Shown here: positions 1 to 5,340 of the stretch, one piece after another
How the letters are laid out: each line of letters opens with the position of its first letter
Numbering within the stretch: the first letter of the stretch is position 1
Origin: Deltaproteobacteria bacterium
Lineage (GTDB): Bacteria > Myxococcota > Polyangia > Polyangiales > B10-G4
Direction of reading: 5' to 3'
Length of the DNA: 5,340 nucleotides
NCBI GenBank assembly: GCA_019312705.1
Contig: JAFDCW010000379.1
Span: 1-5,340, forward strand
Notes under the pieces: model-generated
Seen by the model: only the letters and a program-made list of their open reading frames with translations
Told to the model about the DNA's origin: nothing
Database searches by the model: none
Position numbers and translations under genes: made by a program

Positions 1-158
1 AATTCTCGAGGCGGAAGGAAATCCTCCGCCAAACGCTAGTTCAACACGAAGCCCCGCAGCACGTCATCGATGCCTGGCTGGTCCACCTCGAGTCTCTTCG
101 CCACCTGATCACGAAGGACGCGGGCAGTGAATGCGTCGAGCGCCCCACGAGCGACTGA
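1..158 (+). CDS. C-terminal end of an unidentified protein (5' end outside window)
   Basis: An open frame runs from the left edge (first full codon at 3) to a TGA at 156-158, giving 51 residues that end in ERPTSD. I do not recognise the family. The visible part looks largely helical (for example HVIDAWLVHLESLRHLI) with no signal or membrane segment. Hand counts over the 51 codons give about 69% GC at codon position 1, 39% at position 2 and 78% at position 3, the order expected for a coding frame in GC-rich DNA. The signal fades after the TGA. The gene would converge on the phosphorylase gene, with 70 bases between the two stops. An opposing frame in the same codon register (36-206, minus) is the main alternative. 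It has only a TTG start, no ribosome-binding site, and no coding bias beyond 158, so I prefer the plus strand without being certain. Confidence 0.42.
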   Translation, partial: FSRRKEILRQTLVQHEAPQHVIDAWLVHLESLRHLITKDAGSECVERPTSD

Positions 159-228
159 CTCGAACCGGCCCGGAGGCGATGAACGCGGGTGCTCTTCTGT
201 ATACAAGGCGTGGTGAGCCGAGGGGGCC

Positions 229-2748
229 TCAGGGTGCGGCCGGCGGACGCACCGTGTTGCCGGTAGGAATGGCGACCTCTACCGGTTCGGCGTTCCAGAT
301 TTCCGATGCGTATTCCCGAATGGTTCGGTCGCTCGAGAAGTGTCCGGTGTGCGCGATGTTCGCGATGACCGCCTTGGCCCACCACGTCTCGTCGCGGTAG
401 CGCTGGTCCACCTCGCCCTGGGCTCTGAGGTAGTCCTCGAAGTCGGCGCAGCAGAGGTAGGGGTCGACGTGCCGCAGGTGGCCGACGAGCTCGGTGTATC
501 GGTCCACCTCGTCGGGGTTGAAGAAACCACCCTCGATGGTGTCGAGGACCTCCGCGAGGACACCGTTTGCCTCGATGTAACGCCCCGGCTCGTAGCCGGC
601 GGCCTTTTCTCCCCGAACCTCTGCGGCGTTCTTCCCGAAGAGGAAGAAGTTCTCGGCGCCGACGGCCTCGCGGATTTCGATGTTAGCCCCGTCGAGGGTG
701 CCGATGGTCAACGCGCCGTTCATCGTGAACTTCATGTTGCCGGTCCCCGACGCTTCCATGCCGGCGGTCGAGATTTGCTCCGACACGTCCGAGGCGGGGA
801 AGATGCGCTCGGCGAGGGACACGCCGTAGTTGGGCACGAAGACGACCGAGAGTCGCCCCTTCATCGCGGGGTCGACGGCGATGGTCTCGGCCACGTCGTT
901 GATGAGCTTGATGTGCAGCTTCGCGACCCGGTATCCGGGCGCCGCTTTGCCGCCGAAGATGAAGGTCCGGGGCACCATGTCCGAGCCCGGGTTCCGCTTC
1001 AGCTCGAGGTAGTGGGCGACGATGTGCAAGCAGTTGAGAAGCTGGCGCTTGTACTCGTGCATTCGTTTGACCTGCACGTCGAAGAGGGAGTCCACCGCGA
1101 GCTTCGCGCCCATGTGTTTGGCGAGCACGGCGGCGAGGCGTTCCTTGTTGATGCGCTTGGCCTCGCGCAGCGCTTGGTGGAGCTCCTCGTCATCGACGTG
1201 GTCGGCGAGGCCCGCGACTCGGTCGAGGTCCGTATGCCAACCCTTGCCCACACGGTCGGTGATGATGGCTGCGAGGTCCGGGTTGGCCGCGGCGAGCCAC
1301 CGCCGCGGCGTCACGCCATTCGTCTTGTTGTTGAACTTCTCGGGCCAGAGCGTGGCGAAGTCCGGCAGGAGCTGCGTCTTGACCAGTTCCGAGTGCAGGG
1401 CCGCGACGCCGTTCACGCTGTGAGAGCCGACGGTCGCGAGGTGAGCCATGCGGATCTCTCGTGTCGGCTTCTCTTGGATGATCGACATGCGCGCCAGGCG
1501 CCCCTGGTCGTGCTGGTCGTGGATCTGAACCTCCCGCAGGAAGCGCCGGTTGATCTCGTAGATGATCTGAAGGTGCCGCGGCAGCATGCGCTCGAACATC
1601 GCGACCGGCCAGCGCTCGAGGGCCTCGGGCATCAGCGTATGGTTCGTATAGGCGACCGTCTTTTGGGTGATCTCCCAGGCAAGGTCCCAGCCGATGCCTT
1701 CGTCGTCCATGAGCACCCGCATCAACTCCGCGACGGCGACCGCGGGGTGGGTGTCGTTGAGCTGGATGGCGACCTTGTCGGGCAGCTTGCGGAAGTCCGA
1801 ATGGCTCTTCTTGAAACGCCGGAGGATGTCGTGGATCGAGCAAGCGACGAAGAAGTACTGCTGCCGGAGGCGCAGCTCTTTGCCCTCGCGGGACTCGTCG
1901 CTCGGGTAGAGCACTTTCGAGATGGACTCGGTGAGGGCCTTCTCTTCGACCGCGCGGCGATAGTCGCCGGAGTTGAAGAGGTCGAGGTTGAACTCCTGCG
2001 AAGCCCGGGCGGCCCACAGGCGTAGCGTATTGACCGTGCCGTTCCCGGCCCCGGGGACGGGCATGTCGTAGGGGACCCCGAGCACATTCTGGGTATCGAC
2101 CCAGCGGGCCCGGTAGTTGCTGTGCTCGTCGACGCCCGCGAGCACGCGGCCATAGAACTGCACCGTCGCGATGCGGTCGCGGCGCGGGATTTCCCAGGGG
2201 TTCTCGTTGAGCAGCCAGGCGTCGCCGCGCTCGTGCTGCCAGCCGTCTTCGATCAGCTGCTCGAAGATGCCGTACTCGTAGCGGATGCCGTAACCCATGC
2301 CGGGCAAGCCGAGGGTCGCCATGGACTCGAGGAAGCACGCCGCGAGGCGCCCGAGGCCGCCGTTTCCGAGGCCGGGGTCGGGCTCCTGGGCGAGCACGTC
2401 CTCGAGGGCCACGCGGTACTTCGCGAGGAGCTGCTCGGACATGGCCCGGACACCGAGGCTGCGCATGTTTCGGTCGAGAGCGCGGCCGAGGAGGAACTCG
2501 GCAGAGAGGTAGTAGACGCGCTTGGCGTCGGTGTCGTAGTACCGCCTTTGAGTCTTCCGCCAGCGATAGGCGAGGCGGTCACGGACCGTGTGGGCGACGG
2601 CGATGTATACGTCGTGCAAAGTCGCCGACTTCTCGTCCTTGGCGCAGGTGTAATAGAGGTGGTCGAGGACCGCGCGCTCCAGCGTCTCCGGGTGCATTCC
2701 GGTGCGGTCGTCTTCGACTTCGATGGTGACGTTTTCCTCTGCCTTCAT
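229..2748 (-). CDS. glgP: Glycogen phosphorylase (GT35, EC 2.4.1.1)
   Basis: This cytoplasmic enzyme removes terminal alpha-1,4-linked glucose from glycogen or related glucans with inorganic phosphate, releasing glucose-1-phosphate. Its 839 residues match the full length of the family. Numbered from the ATG, visible hallmarks are the glycine-rich PGLGNGGLGRLAACF near 125-139, NDTHP at 331-335, active-site His370 in AYTNHT, the phosphate-binding stretch RMHEYKRQ at 562-569, and the pyridoxal-phosphate motif EASGTGNMK at 665-673, where Lys673 should carry the cofactor. All are intact. The sequence resembles animal phosphorylases throughout, yet the N-terminus lacks their phosphorylated serine segment. 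An arginine pair at 310-311, equivalent to AMP-contacting arginines in muscle enzyme, is kept, but the following loop is shorter. The start is ambiguous: a GTG at 2763 adds five residues, and neither start has a clear Shine-Dalgarno sequence. I chose the ATG for its A-rich early codons. A maltodextrin preference cannot be excluded. Confidence 0.96.
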   Translation of the reverse strand: MKAEENVTIEVEDDRTGMHPETLERAVLDHLYYTCAKDEKSATLHDVYIAVAHTVRDRLAYRWRKTQRRYYDTDAKRVYYLSAEFLLGRALDRNMRSLGVRAMSEQLLAKYRVALEDVLAQEPDPGLGNGGLGRLAACFLESMATLGLPGMGYGIRYEYGIFEQLIEDGWQHERGDAWLLNENPWEIPRRDRIATVQFYGRVLAGVDEHSNYRARWVDTQNVLGVPYDMPVPGAGNGTVNTLRLWAARASQEFNLDLFNSGDYRRAVEEKALTESISKVLYPSDESREGKELRLRQQYFFVACSIHDILRRFKKSHSDFRKLPDKVAIQLNDTHPAVAVAELMRVLMDDEGIGWDLAWEITQKTVAYTNHTLMPEALERWPVAMFERMLPRHLQIIYEINRRFLREVQIHDQHDQGRLARMSIIQEKPTREIRMAHLATVGSHSVNGVAALHSELVKTQLLPDFATLWPEKFNNKTNGVTPRRWLAAANPDLAAIITDRVGKGWHTDLDRVAGLADHVDDEELHQALREAKRINKERLAAVLAKHMGAKLAVDSLFDVQVKRMHEYKRQLLNCLHIVAHYLELKRNPGSDMVPRTFIFGGKAAPGYRVAKLHIKLINDVAETIAVDPAMKGRLSVVFVPNYGVSLAERIFPASDVSEQISTAGMEASGTGNMKFTMNGALTIGTLDGANIEIREAVGAENFFLFGKNAAEVRGEKAAGYEPGRYIEANGVLAEVLDTIEGGFFNPDEVDRYTELVGHLRHVDPYLCCADFEDYLRAQGEVDQRYRDETWWAKAVIANIAHTGHFSSDRTIREYASEIWNAEPVEVAIPTGNTVRPPAAP

Positions 2749-2793
2749 GGGGCGGGAAGGCACCAGGGCGGGGTCAAAAATGGGCAGGCACTG

Positions 2794-2810
2794 GATCTCG
2801 GGCTGAGATC
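2794..2810. promoter_or_regulatory. Perfect dyad in the glgP-lipoprotein divergent gap
   Basis: GATCTC at 2794-2799 and GAGATC at 2805-2810 form a perfect 6-base inverted repeat around GGGCT. A G-T pair could extend the stem inward by one. It sits in the 77-base gap between the divergent glgP and small lipoprotein starts, where an operator or shared regulatory site would be expected. It could equally be a hairpin in either leader, or chance. No convincing -35/-10 pair was found on either strand here. Confidence 0.25.
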
Positions 2811-2825
2811 ATTCATCCTTCCTCG

Positions 2826-3098
2826 GTGCGGTCCCTCTTCGCGGCGACTCTCTTGGCGCTCGGCCTTTCGGCTACGCTCCTGACCGGGTGCACCGATGCC
2901 TGCGATGAGGCCGCGGTGGTCCTCGACGAGTACTGCGGGATGGCGGTCGATCCCGGTACCGAGGTCGAGTGTGACGGCGAACGACAGGCGTTCAGCCAGT
3001 GCATCGTCGACCACCCGGGCCCCGCCTGCGACTACTTCTACGACCCCGTGGCAGGCGCCGACAACGCCTTCGGCCAGTGCGTCGCGGCCATCCCGTGA
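2826..3098 (+). CDS. Small cysteine-rich lipoprotein, function unknown
   Basis: The 90-residue product starts with a typical lipoprotein signal: Arg2, a hydrophobic stretch at about 4-20, and the lipobox LLTGC with lipidated Cys22. The predicted mature protein is only 69 residues and acidic, with six further cysteines at 26, 37, 49, 59, 68 and 85, an even number that could form three disulfides. I recognise no enzymatic domain. Similar tiny lipoproteins with spaced cysteines are common in myxobacteria, so a role at the cell surface or in the periplasm is inferred, but no function is assigned. The GTG start is the first in-frame start that gives a normal signal peptide. The sequence before it is pyrimidine-rich without a Shine-Dalgarno match, so translation may be weak or leaderless. 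It diverges from glgP and converges on the large cysteine-rich lipoprotein gene, so it appears to be transcribed alone. Confidence 0.75.
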   Translation: MRSLFAATLLALGLSATLLTGCTDACDEAAVVLDEYCGMAVDPGTEVECDGERQAFSQCIVDHPGPACDYFYDPVAGADNAFGQCVAAIP

Positions 3099-3121
3099 CG
3101 TTCTGGCCGAGGCCCGTTCTG

Positions 3122-3150
3122 GGGCGACGGCAGCCTATGTGAGGTCGCCT
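3122..3150. terminator. Possible bidirectional terminator hairpin
   Basis: GGCGAC at 3123-3128 pairs perfectly with GTCGCC at 3144-3149, and a G-T pair (3122/3150) can extend the stem. The loop is 15 bases, long for an intrinsic terminator, and there is no clean T-run on either side (only CGTTT shortly after on the plus strand). Its place between two converging genes is the main support. Confidence 0.3.
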
Positions 3151-3168
3151 ACGCCCGTTTGGTCACGC

Positions 3169-5154
3169 TCACGGAGCGTCTTGGACCCGGTGCAAGAGCC
3201 GGTAATTCATGCCGCTGCCGCCGCTCGAGGAGTCGACGAAGACCGCACCGACGCCGCGCGGGATGACGACGCCGTTGATGCGCGAGCCGTACTCGAAGCC
3301 GTCGACGTAGTCGGAGGTGCTCATGGTCGAGTCGTAGCCGCGGCAGTCGGATGCGCCCATGGATGATCCGTCGTCGTTGCAGGTGACCTGTAGGCCGGTC
3401 TGTGCGCTCCGGGTGTACATGCGCGGGTCGTAGTTGACGCTGCCATCGGTGCGCTCGTACTCGGGGCGGGTTCGGAAGATGAAGCCGATGGAGTCGCTTC
3501 GGCACAGGCTGAACGTCTGCGGCTGGCCGCCGCACGTGACGAACCATCGCGCGTCCTCGCCTGACGAGGCCCCGCCGCAGCTCCCGGCCGTGACGCTGGC
3601 GCCGACCAGGAAGGTGGAGTCCGTGACGTCGTCGTCGCGCAAGGGCTCCGAGTAGAAGATCGACGCCCCGGTCGAGGCCATGAACTGGAGGTGCAGCGAG
3701 AAGTCCCCGGTCGCGCAGCCGCCGACGGAGATGAGGTAGGTGTCGGCTCTGAGCCAGCCGTAGATGCGCGCGTCGCGTGTGCCCCAGCCCGGCGCAGAGC
3801 CGCAACTGTGGTCGTCCTGACACCAATCCTCGCCGGCGCCTGCGGTGACGGTCGCGCCGGCCGAGTCGGTCAGGAAGAGCTTGGTGTCGAAAGGCGCGCC
3901 CTGGGTGTCGGCGTAGAGCACCCCGTCCTCCGCGAGCGTCACGCTGTACCAGACGTTGCCGCCGCCCGTGCAGCCGCGGCACTCGGAGCCGCTGGCGGGG
4001 CCATCCTTGGTCGCGTCGGTGGTGGTTCCCATGACGGTAACCTCAGCCGCATCGAGGGTGACCGTCTCGGCCATCGCGCGGAGGTCATTCCTCGGACGGC
4101 AGAGCCCCGTCGCGCACAGCGTGGTGGCGCCGCAGGCCGTGCCACAGCCGCCGCAGTTGGCGTTGTCGGTCAGGGGGTCTACGCACGACGCGCCACAAGG
4201 GATCTCGCCGGTTCCGCAGGTCGAGGCCATGCAACTGCCCGAGACGCAAGTCGGGGTGCCGCCGGAGCAGATGTTGCCGCAGGTCCCGCAGTTGGCCGAG
4301 TCGATGTCTGTCAGGGTGCAGCTTCCGCCGCACAGCGTCGAAGGCGCCGGGCAGGTGCACGCGCCGCCCACGCATGTGGTGCCGGCCCCGCACGGCGCCC
4401 CACAGCTGCCGCAGTTGGCGGTGTCGGTCATGGTATCGACGCACGCGCCGCCACAGAGTTCGGTGCCGGCCGTGCAGTCACACCTGCCGCCCGCACAGAT
4501 CTGGTCGGCAGGGCACGCCGTGCCACAGGTGCCGCAGTTGGCCATGTCGGTATTGAGGTCCGCGCATACGGCCTCCGCGCCGCTCCCGCAGATCATGCGT
4601 GGCGCCGGGCACGCGTCGCTACACGTGCCGTCCTCGCACGACTCGCCATCGTCGCAGGCGGCGTCGCAGGCGCCGCAGTTGGCGTCGTCCGTCATCGTAT
4701 CGACGCAGGCCGCGCCGCAGCGCGTCTCGCCGGTCGTGCATGATGCCGCGGCGCAGGAGCCCGCCATGCACATCTCGTCGGGGCCGCAGGCCCGCCCGCA
4801 GGTGCCGCAGTTGGCGTTGTCGGCCTGGACGTCGATGCAGCCGTCGCCGCAGTCGGACTCGCCGTCGCCGCAGCTGATCATCGTCTCGCAGCTTCCGGAA
4901 GAGCAGCTCTCGTCGAGTGCGCACCTGTTTCCGCAGGTCCCGCAATTGTCGAGGTCGGTTCTGGTGTTGACGCAGCCGCCTCCGCACGAGGTCAGCCCAC
5001 TGCTGCAGCTACCGGTGTCCGGACGCGCCGAATCTCTGCCCGCGTCGGTCAGGGTGCCGCTGTCAGTCAGAGGTGGGGTGCCGCCGTCATCGCCGCAGCC
5101 GGCAAACGTCACCATCGCGAGAACCAAACCGAAAGATAAGATCGTGCGTGTCAT
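3169..5154 (-). CDS. Large lipoprotein with seven tandem 8-Cys modules and PPC-like C-terminal domains
   Basis: The 661-residue product is a predicted envelope-anchored lipoprotein. Residues 1-19 form a signal peptide (MTRTILSFGLVLAMVTFAG) ending at lipidated Cys20. A Gly/Asp/Thr-rich linker follows to about 49. Residues 50-352 hold seven modules with eight cysteines each. Residues from about 356 to 491 and 492 to 661 each look like beta-rich domains of the bacterial pre-peptidase C-terminal (PPC) type, with FDTKLFLTD, CQDDHSCG and DTYLISVGG in the first and a looser echo in the second. The module motif, CG-x2-CV(D/N)-x3-D-x2-NCG-x-C-x3-C, is common in myxobacterial proteins and resembles plant Stig1 domains. 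Such proteins have sometimes been mislabelled tryptophan synthase alpha chain. There is no protease or other catalytic signature, so a surface, adhesion or binding role is only inferred. The ATG at 5154 is chosen because it gives the lipoprotein signal and follows a Shine-Dalgarno sequence. An in-frame ATG at 5247 overlaps the promoter. Confidence 0.9.
   Translation of the reverse strand: MTRTILSFGLVLAMVTFAGCGDDGGTPPLTDSGTLTDAGRDSARPDTGSCSSGLTSCGGGCVNTRTDLDNCGTCGNRCALDESCSSGSCETMISCGDGESDCGDGCIDVQADNANCGTCGRACGPDEMCMAGSCAAASCTTGETRCGAACVDTMTDDANCGACDAACDDGESCEDGTCSDACPAPRMICGSGAEAVCADLNTDMANCGTCGTACPADQICAGGRCDCTAGTELCGGACVDTMTDTANCGSCGAPCGAGTTCVGGACTCPAPSTLCGGSCTLTDIDSANCGTCGNICSGGTPTCVSGSCMASTCGTGEIPCGASCVDPLTDNANCGGCGTACGATTLCATGLCRPRNDLRAMAETVTLDAAEVTVMGTTTDATKDGPASGSECRGCTGGGNVWYSVTLAEDGVLYADTQGAPFDTKLFLTDSAGATVTAGAGEDWCQDDHSCGSAPGWGTRDARIYGWLRADTYLISVGGCATGDFSLHLQFMASTGASIFYSEPLRDDDVTDSTFLVGASVTAGSCGGASSGEDARWFVTCGGQPQTFSLCRSDSIGFIFRTRPEYERTDGSVNYDPRMYTRSAQTGLQVTCNDDGSSMGASDCRGYDSTMSTSDYVDGFEYGSRINGVVIPRGVGAVFVDSSSGGSGMNYRLLHRVQDAP
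4099..5007 (-). repeat. Seven tandem eight-cysteine modules (protein and DNA repeat)
   Basis: Modules run, in protein order, at 4888-5007, 4753-4872, 4621-4740, 4480-4611, 4357-4476, 4231-4353 and 4099-4218, with a period of 41-45 codons. Five of the seven share exact spacing C-x6-C-x3-C-x9-C-x2-C-x3-C-x5-C-x4-C. The fourth has a four-residue insertion between its second and third cysteines, and the sixth has one extra residue before the seventh. This gives 56 cysteines in 303 residues. At DNA level each module carries a plus-strand core CCGCAGTTGGC encoding ANCG. Six of seven match it and the first module has CCGCAATTGTC. Linkers between modules are one to five residues long. Confidence 0.93.
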
Positions 5155-5158
5155 AGCG

Positions 5159-5164
5159 CTCCTC
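5159..5164 (-). promoter_or_regulatory. Shine-Dalgarno site for the large lipoprotein gene
   Basis: On the minus strand GAGGAG lies four bases upstream of the ATG at 5152-5154. Spacing is slightly short but workable. It is the only clear ribosome-binding site in the window and it decides the start in favour of the ATG giving the lipoprotein signal peptide. Confidence 0.65.
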
Positions 5165-5222
5165 GTTGTGCCGCGTGATGCGGGCGCCCAAGCACCCTCG
5201 AGAAGGAGCCGTGCGGGCCGCC

Positions 5223-5252
5223 ACCGTATCTGACCACGCTCGAGCATGTCAA
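5223..5252 (-). promoter_or_regulatory. Probable sigma-70-type promoter for the large lipoprotein gene
   Basis: The minus strand has a perfect TTGACA -35 box (5247-5252), then 18 bases, then TACGGT (5223-5228) as a weak -10 box that keeps the TA and final T of the consensus. GATACG with 16-base spacing is an alternative -10. Transcription would begin near 5216, leaving a leader of about 60 bases before the ATG, which ends with the Shine-Dalgarno sequence. Confidence 0.42.
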
Positions 5253-5284
5253 CTCACCCCGCTTCGTCTCGACTGGCGTATTGG

Positions 5285-5294
5285 TGACCGGTCA
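5285..5294. promoter_or_regulatory. Palindrome TGACCGGTCA, possible operator
   Basis: A perfect 10-base palindrome lies about 33 bases upstream of the -35 box of the large lipoprotein gene. The position suits a dimeric activator or repressor site, but symmetry stops at ten bases and such a GC-rich palindrome can occur by chance. No regulator gene is in the window to pair with it. Confidence 0.18.
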
Positions 5295-5340
5295 GCTAAT
5301 GTGGCTTTCGTGGTTCCGGGTGACGTGCGTCCTCGGTTTA

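Noticed and set aside
10..29. Hairpin GGCGG-A-AGG / CCTCCGCC
   Set aside because: An 8-pair stem with a bulge but no T-run on either strand, and it falls inside the preferred plus-strand coding frame, so it is not called a terminator.
198..205. Palindrome TGTATACA downstream of glgP
   Set aside because: Eight bases of AT-rich symmetry with no partner element; likely chance.
36..206. Minus-strand frame of 56 codons downstream of glgP
   Set aside because: Only a TTG start with no ribosome-binding site, and no coding bias between 159 and 206. The opposing plus frame explains the bias better.
340..2025. 561-codon open frame on the plus strand opposite glgP
   Set aside because: It lies wholly antisense to a full-length, motif-intact phosphorylase and its translation is low-complexity V/L/G/D/E-rich with no domain, as expected of antisense frames in GC-rich DNA.
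3099..3122. Direct repeat CGTTCTGG (3099-3106 and 3115-3122)
   Set aside because: Two copies of eight bases only, with no flanking structure or further copies in the gap.
3691..4743. 350-codon plus-strand open frame
   Set aside because: An Ala/Arg/Gly-rich shadow of the large lipoprotein gene with no start signal or domain.
3956..5233. 425-codon plus-strand open frame opposite the cysteine-rich modules
   Set aside because: Its recurring PQVPQLA-type repeats are the mirror of the minus-strand cysteine modules, whose frame has a lipoprotein signal, ribosome-binding site and conserved cysteine spacing.
5155..5247. 31-residue N-terminal extension of the large lipoprotein from an ATG at 5247
   Set aside because: That ATG overlaps the -35 box, and the extension would bury the lipoprotein signal peptide; the ATG at 5154 has a Shine-Dalgarno sequence.
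5299..5340. Possible start of a divergent plus-strand gene (MWLSWFRVTCVLGL)
   Set aside because: Hydrophobic like a signal peptide, but only 14 codons are visible and there is no ribosome-binding site, so it cannot be supported.

Overview
The window is GC-rich DNA with strong codon bias. It holds one metabolic gene, two secreted lipoprotein genes, and a probable 3' end of a fourth gene at the left edge. The tandem cysteine-rich lipoprotein repeats, the taste for small cysteine-rich lipoproteins and an animal-like glycogen phosphorylase together suggest a myxobacterium or related deltaproteobacterial lineage. That is an inference from gene style; no rRNA or other marker is present.

Layout. 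Positions 1-158 (+) carry an open frame that enters from outside the window and ends at a TGA; its codon-position base composition looks coding. Positions 229-2748 (-) encode a complete family GT35 glycogen phosphorylase, GlgP, with an intact pyridoxal-phosphate site. A short divergent gap with a perfect dyad separates it from a 90-residue lipoprotein gene at 2826-3098 (+). That gene converges on a large lipoprotein gene at 3169-5154 (-) across a 70-base gap holding a weak hairpin. The large gene encodes 661 residues: a lipoprotein signal, a short linker, seven tandem eight-cysteine modules, and a C-terminal half that resembles two beta-rich PPC-like domains. A recognisable promoter and Shine-Dalgarno sequence lie upstream of it. 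The remaining right edge (about 5253-5340) holds a 10-base palindrome and no supportable gene.

How they work together. No operon is evident, because neighbouring genes alternate in orientation. GlgP is a cytoplasmic enzyme of storage-glycan breakdown. The two lipoproteins are predicted to be anchored in the cell envelope and held together by disulfides. No functional link between GlgP and the lipoproteins can be drawn from this window. I found no RNA genes, insertion sequences, CRISPR arrays or phage genes. The most interesting element is the seven-module cysteine-rich array, whose modules seem to have been copied in pairs.
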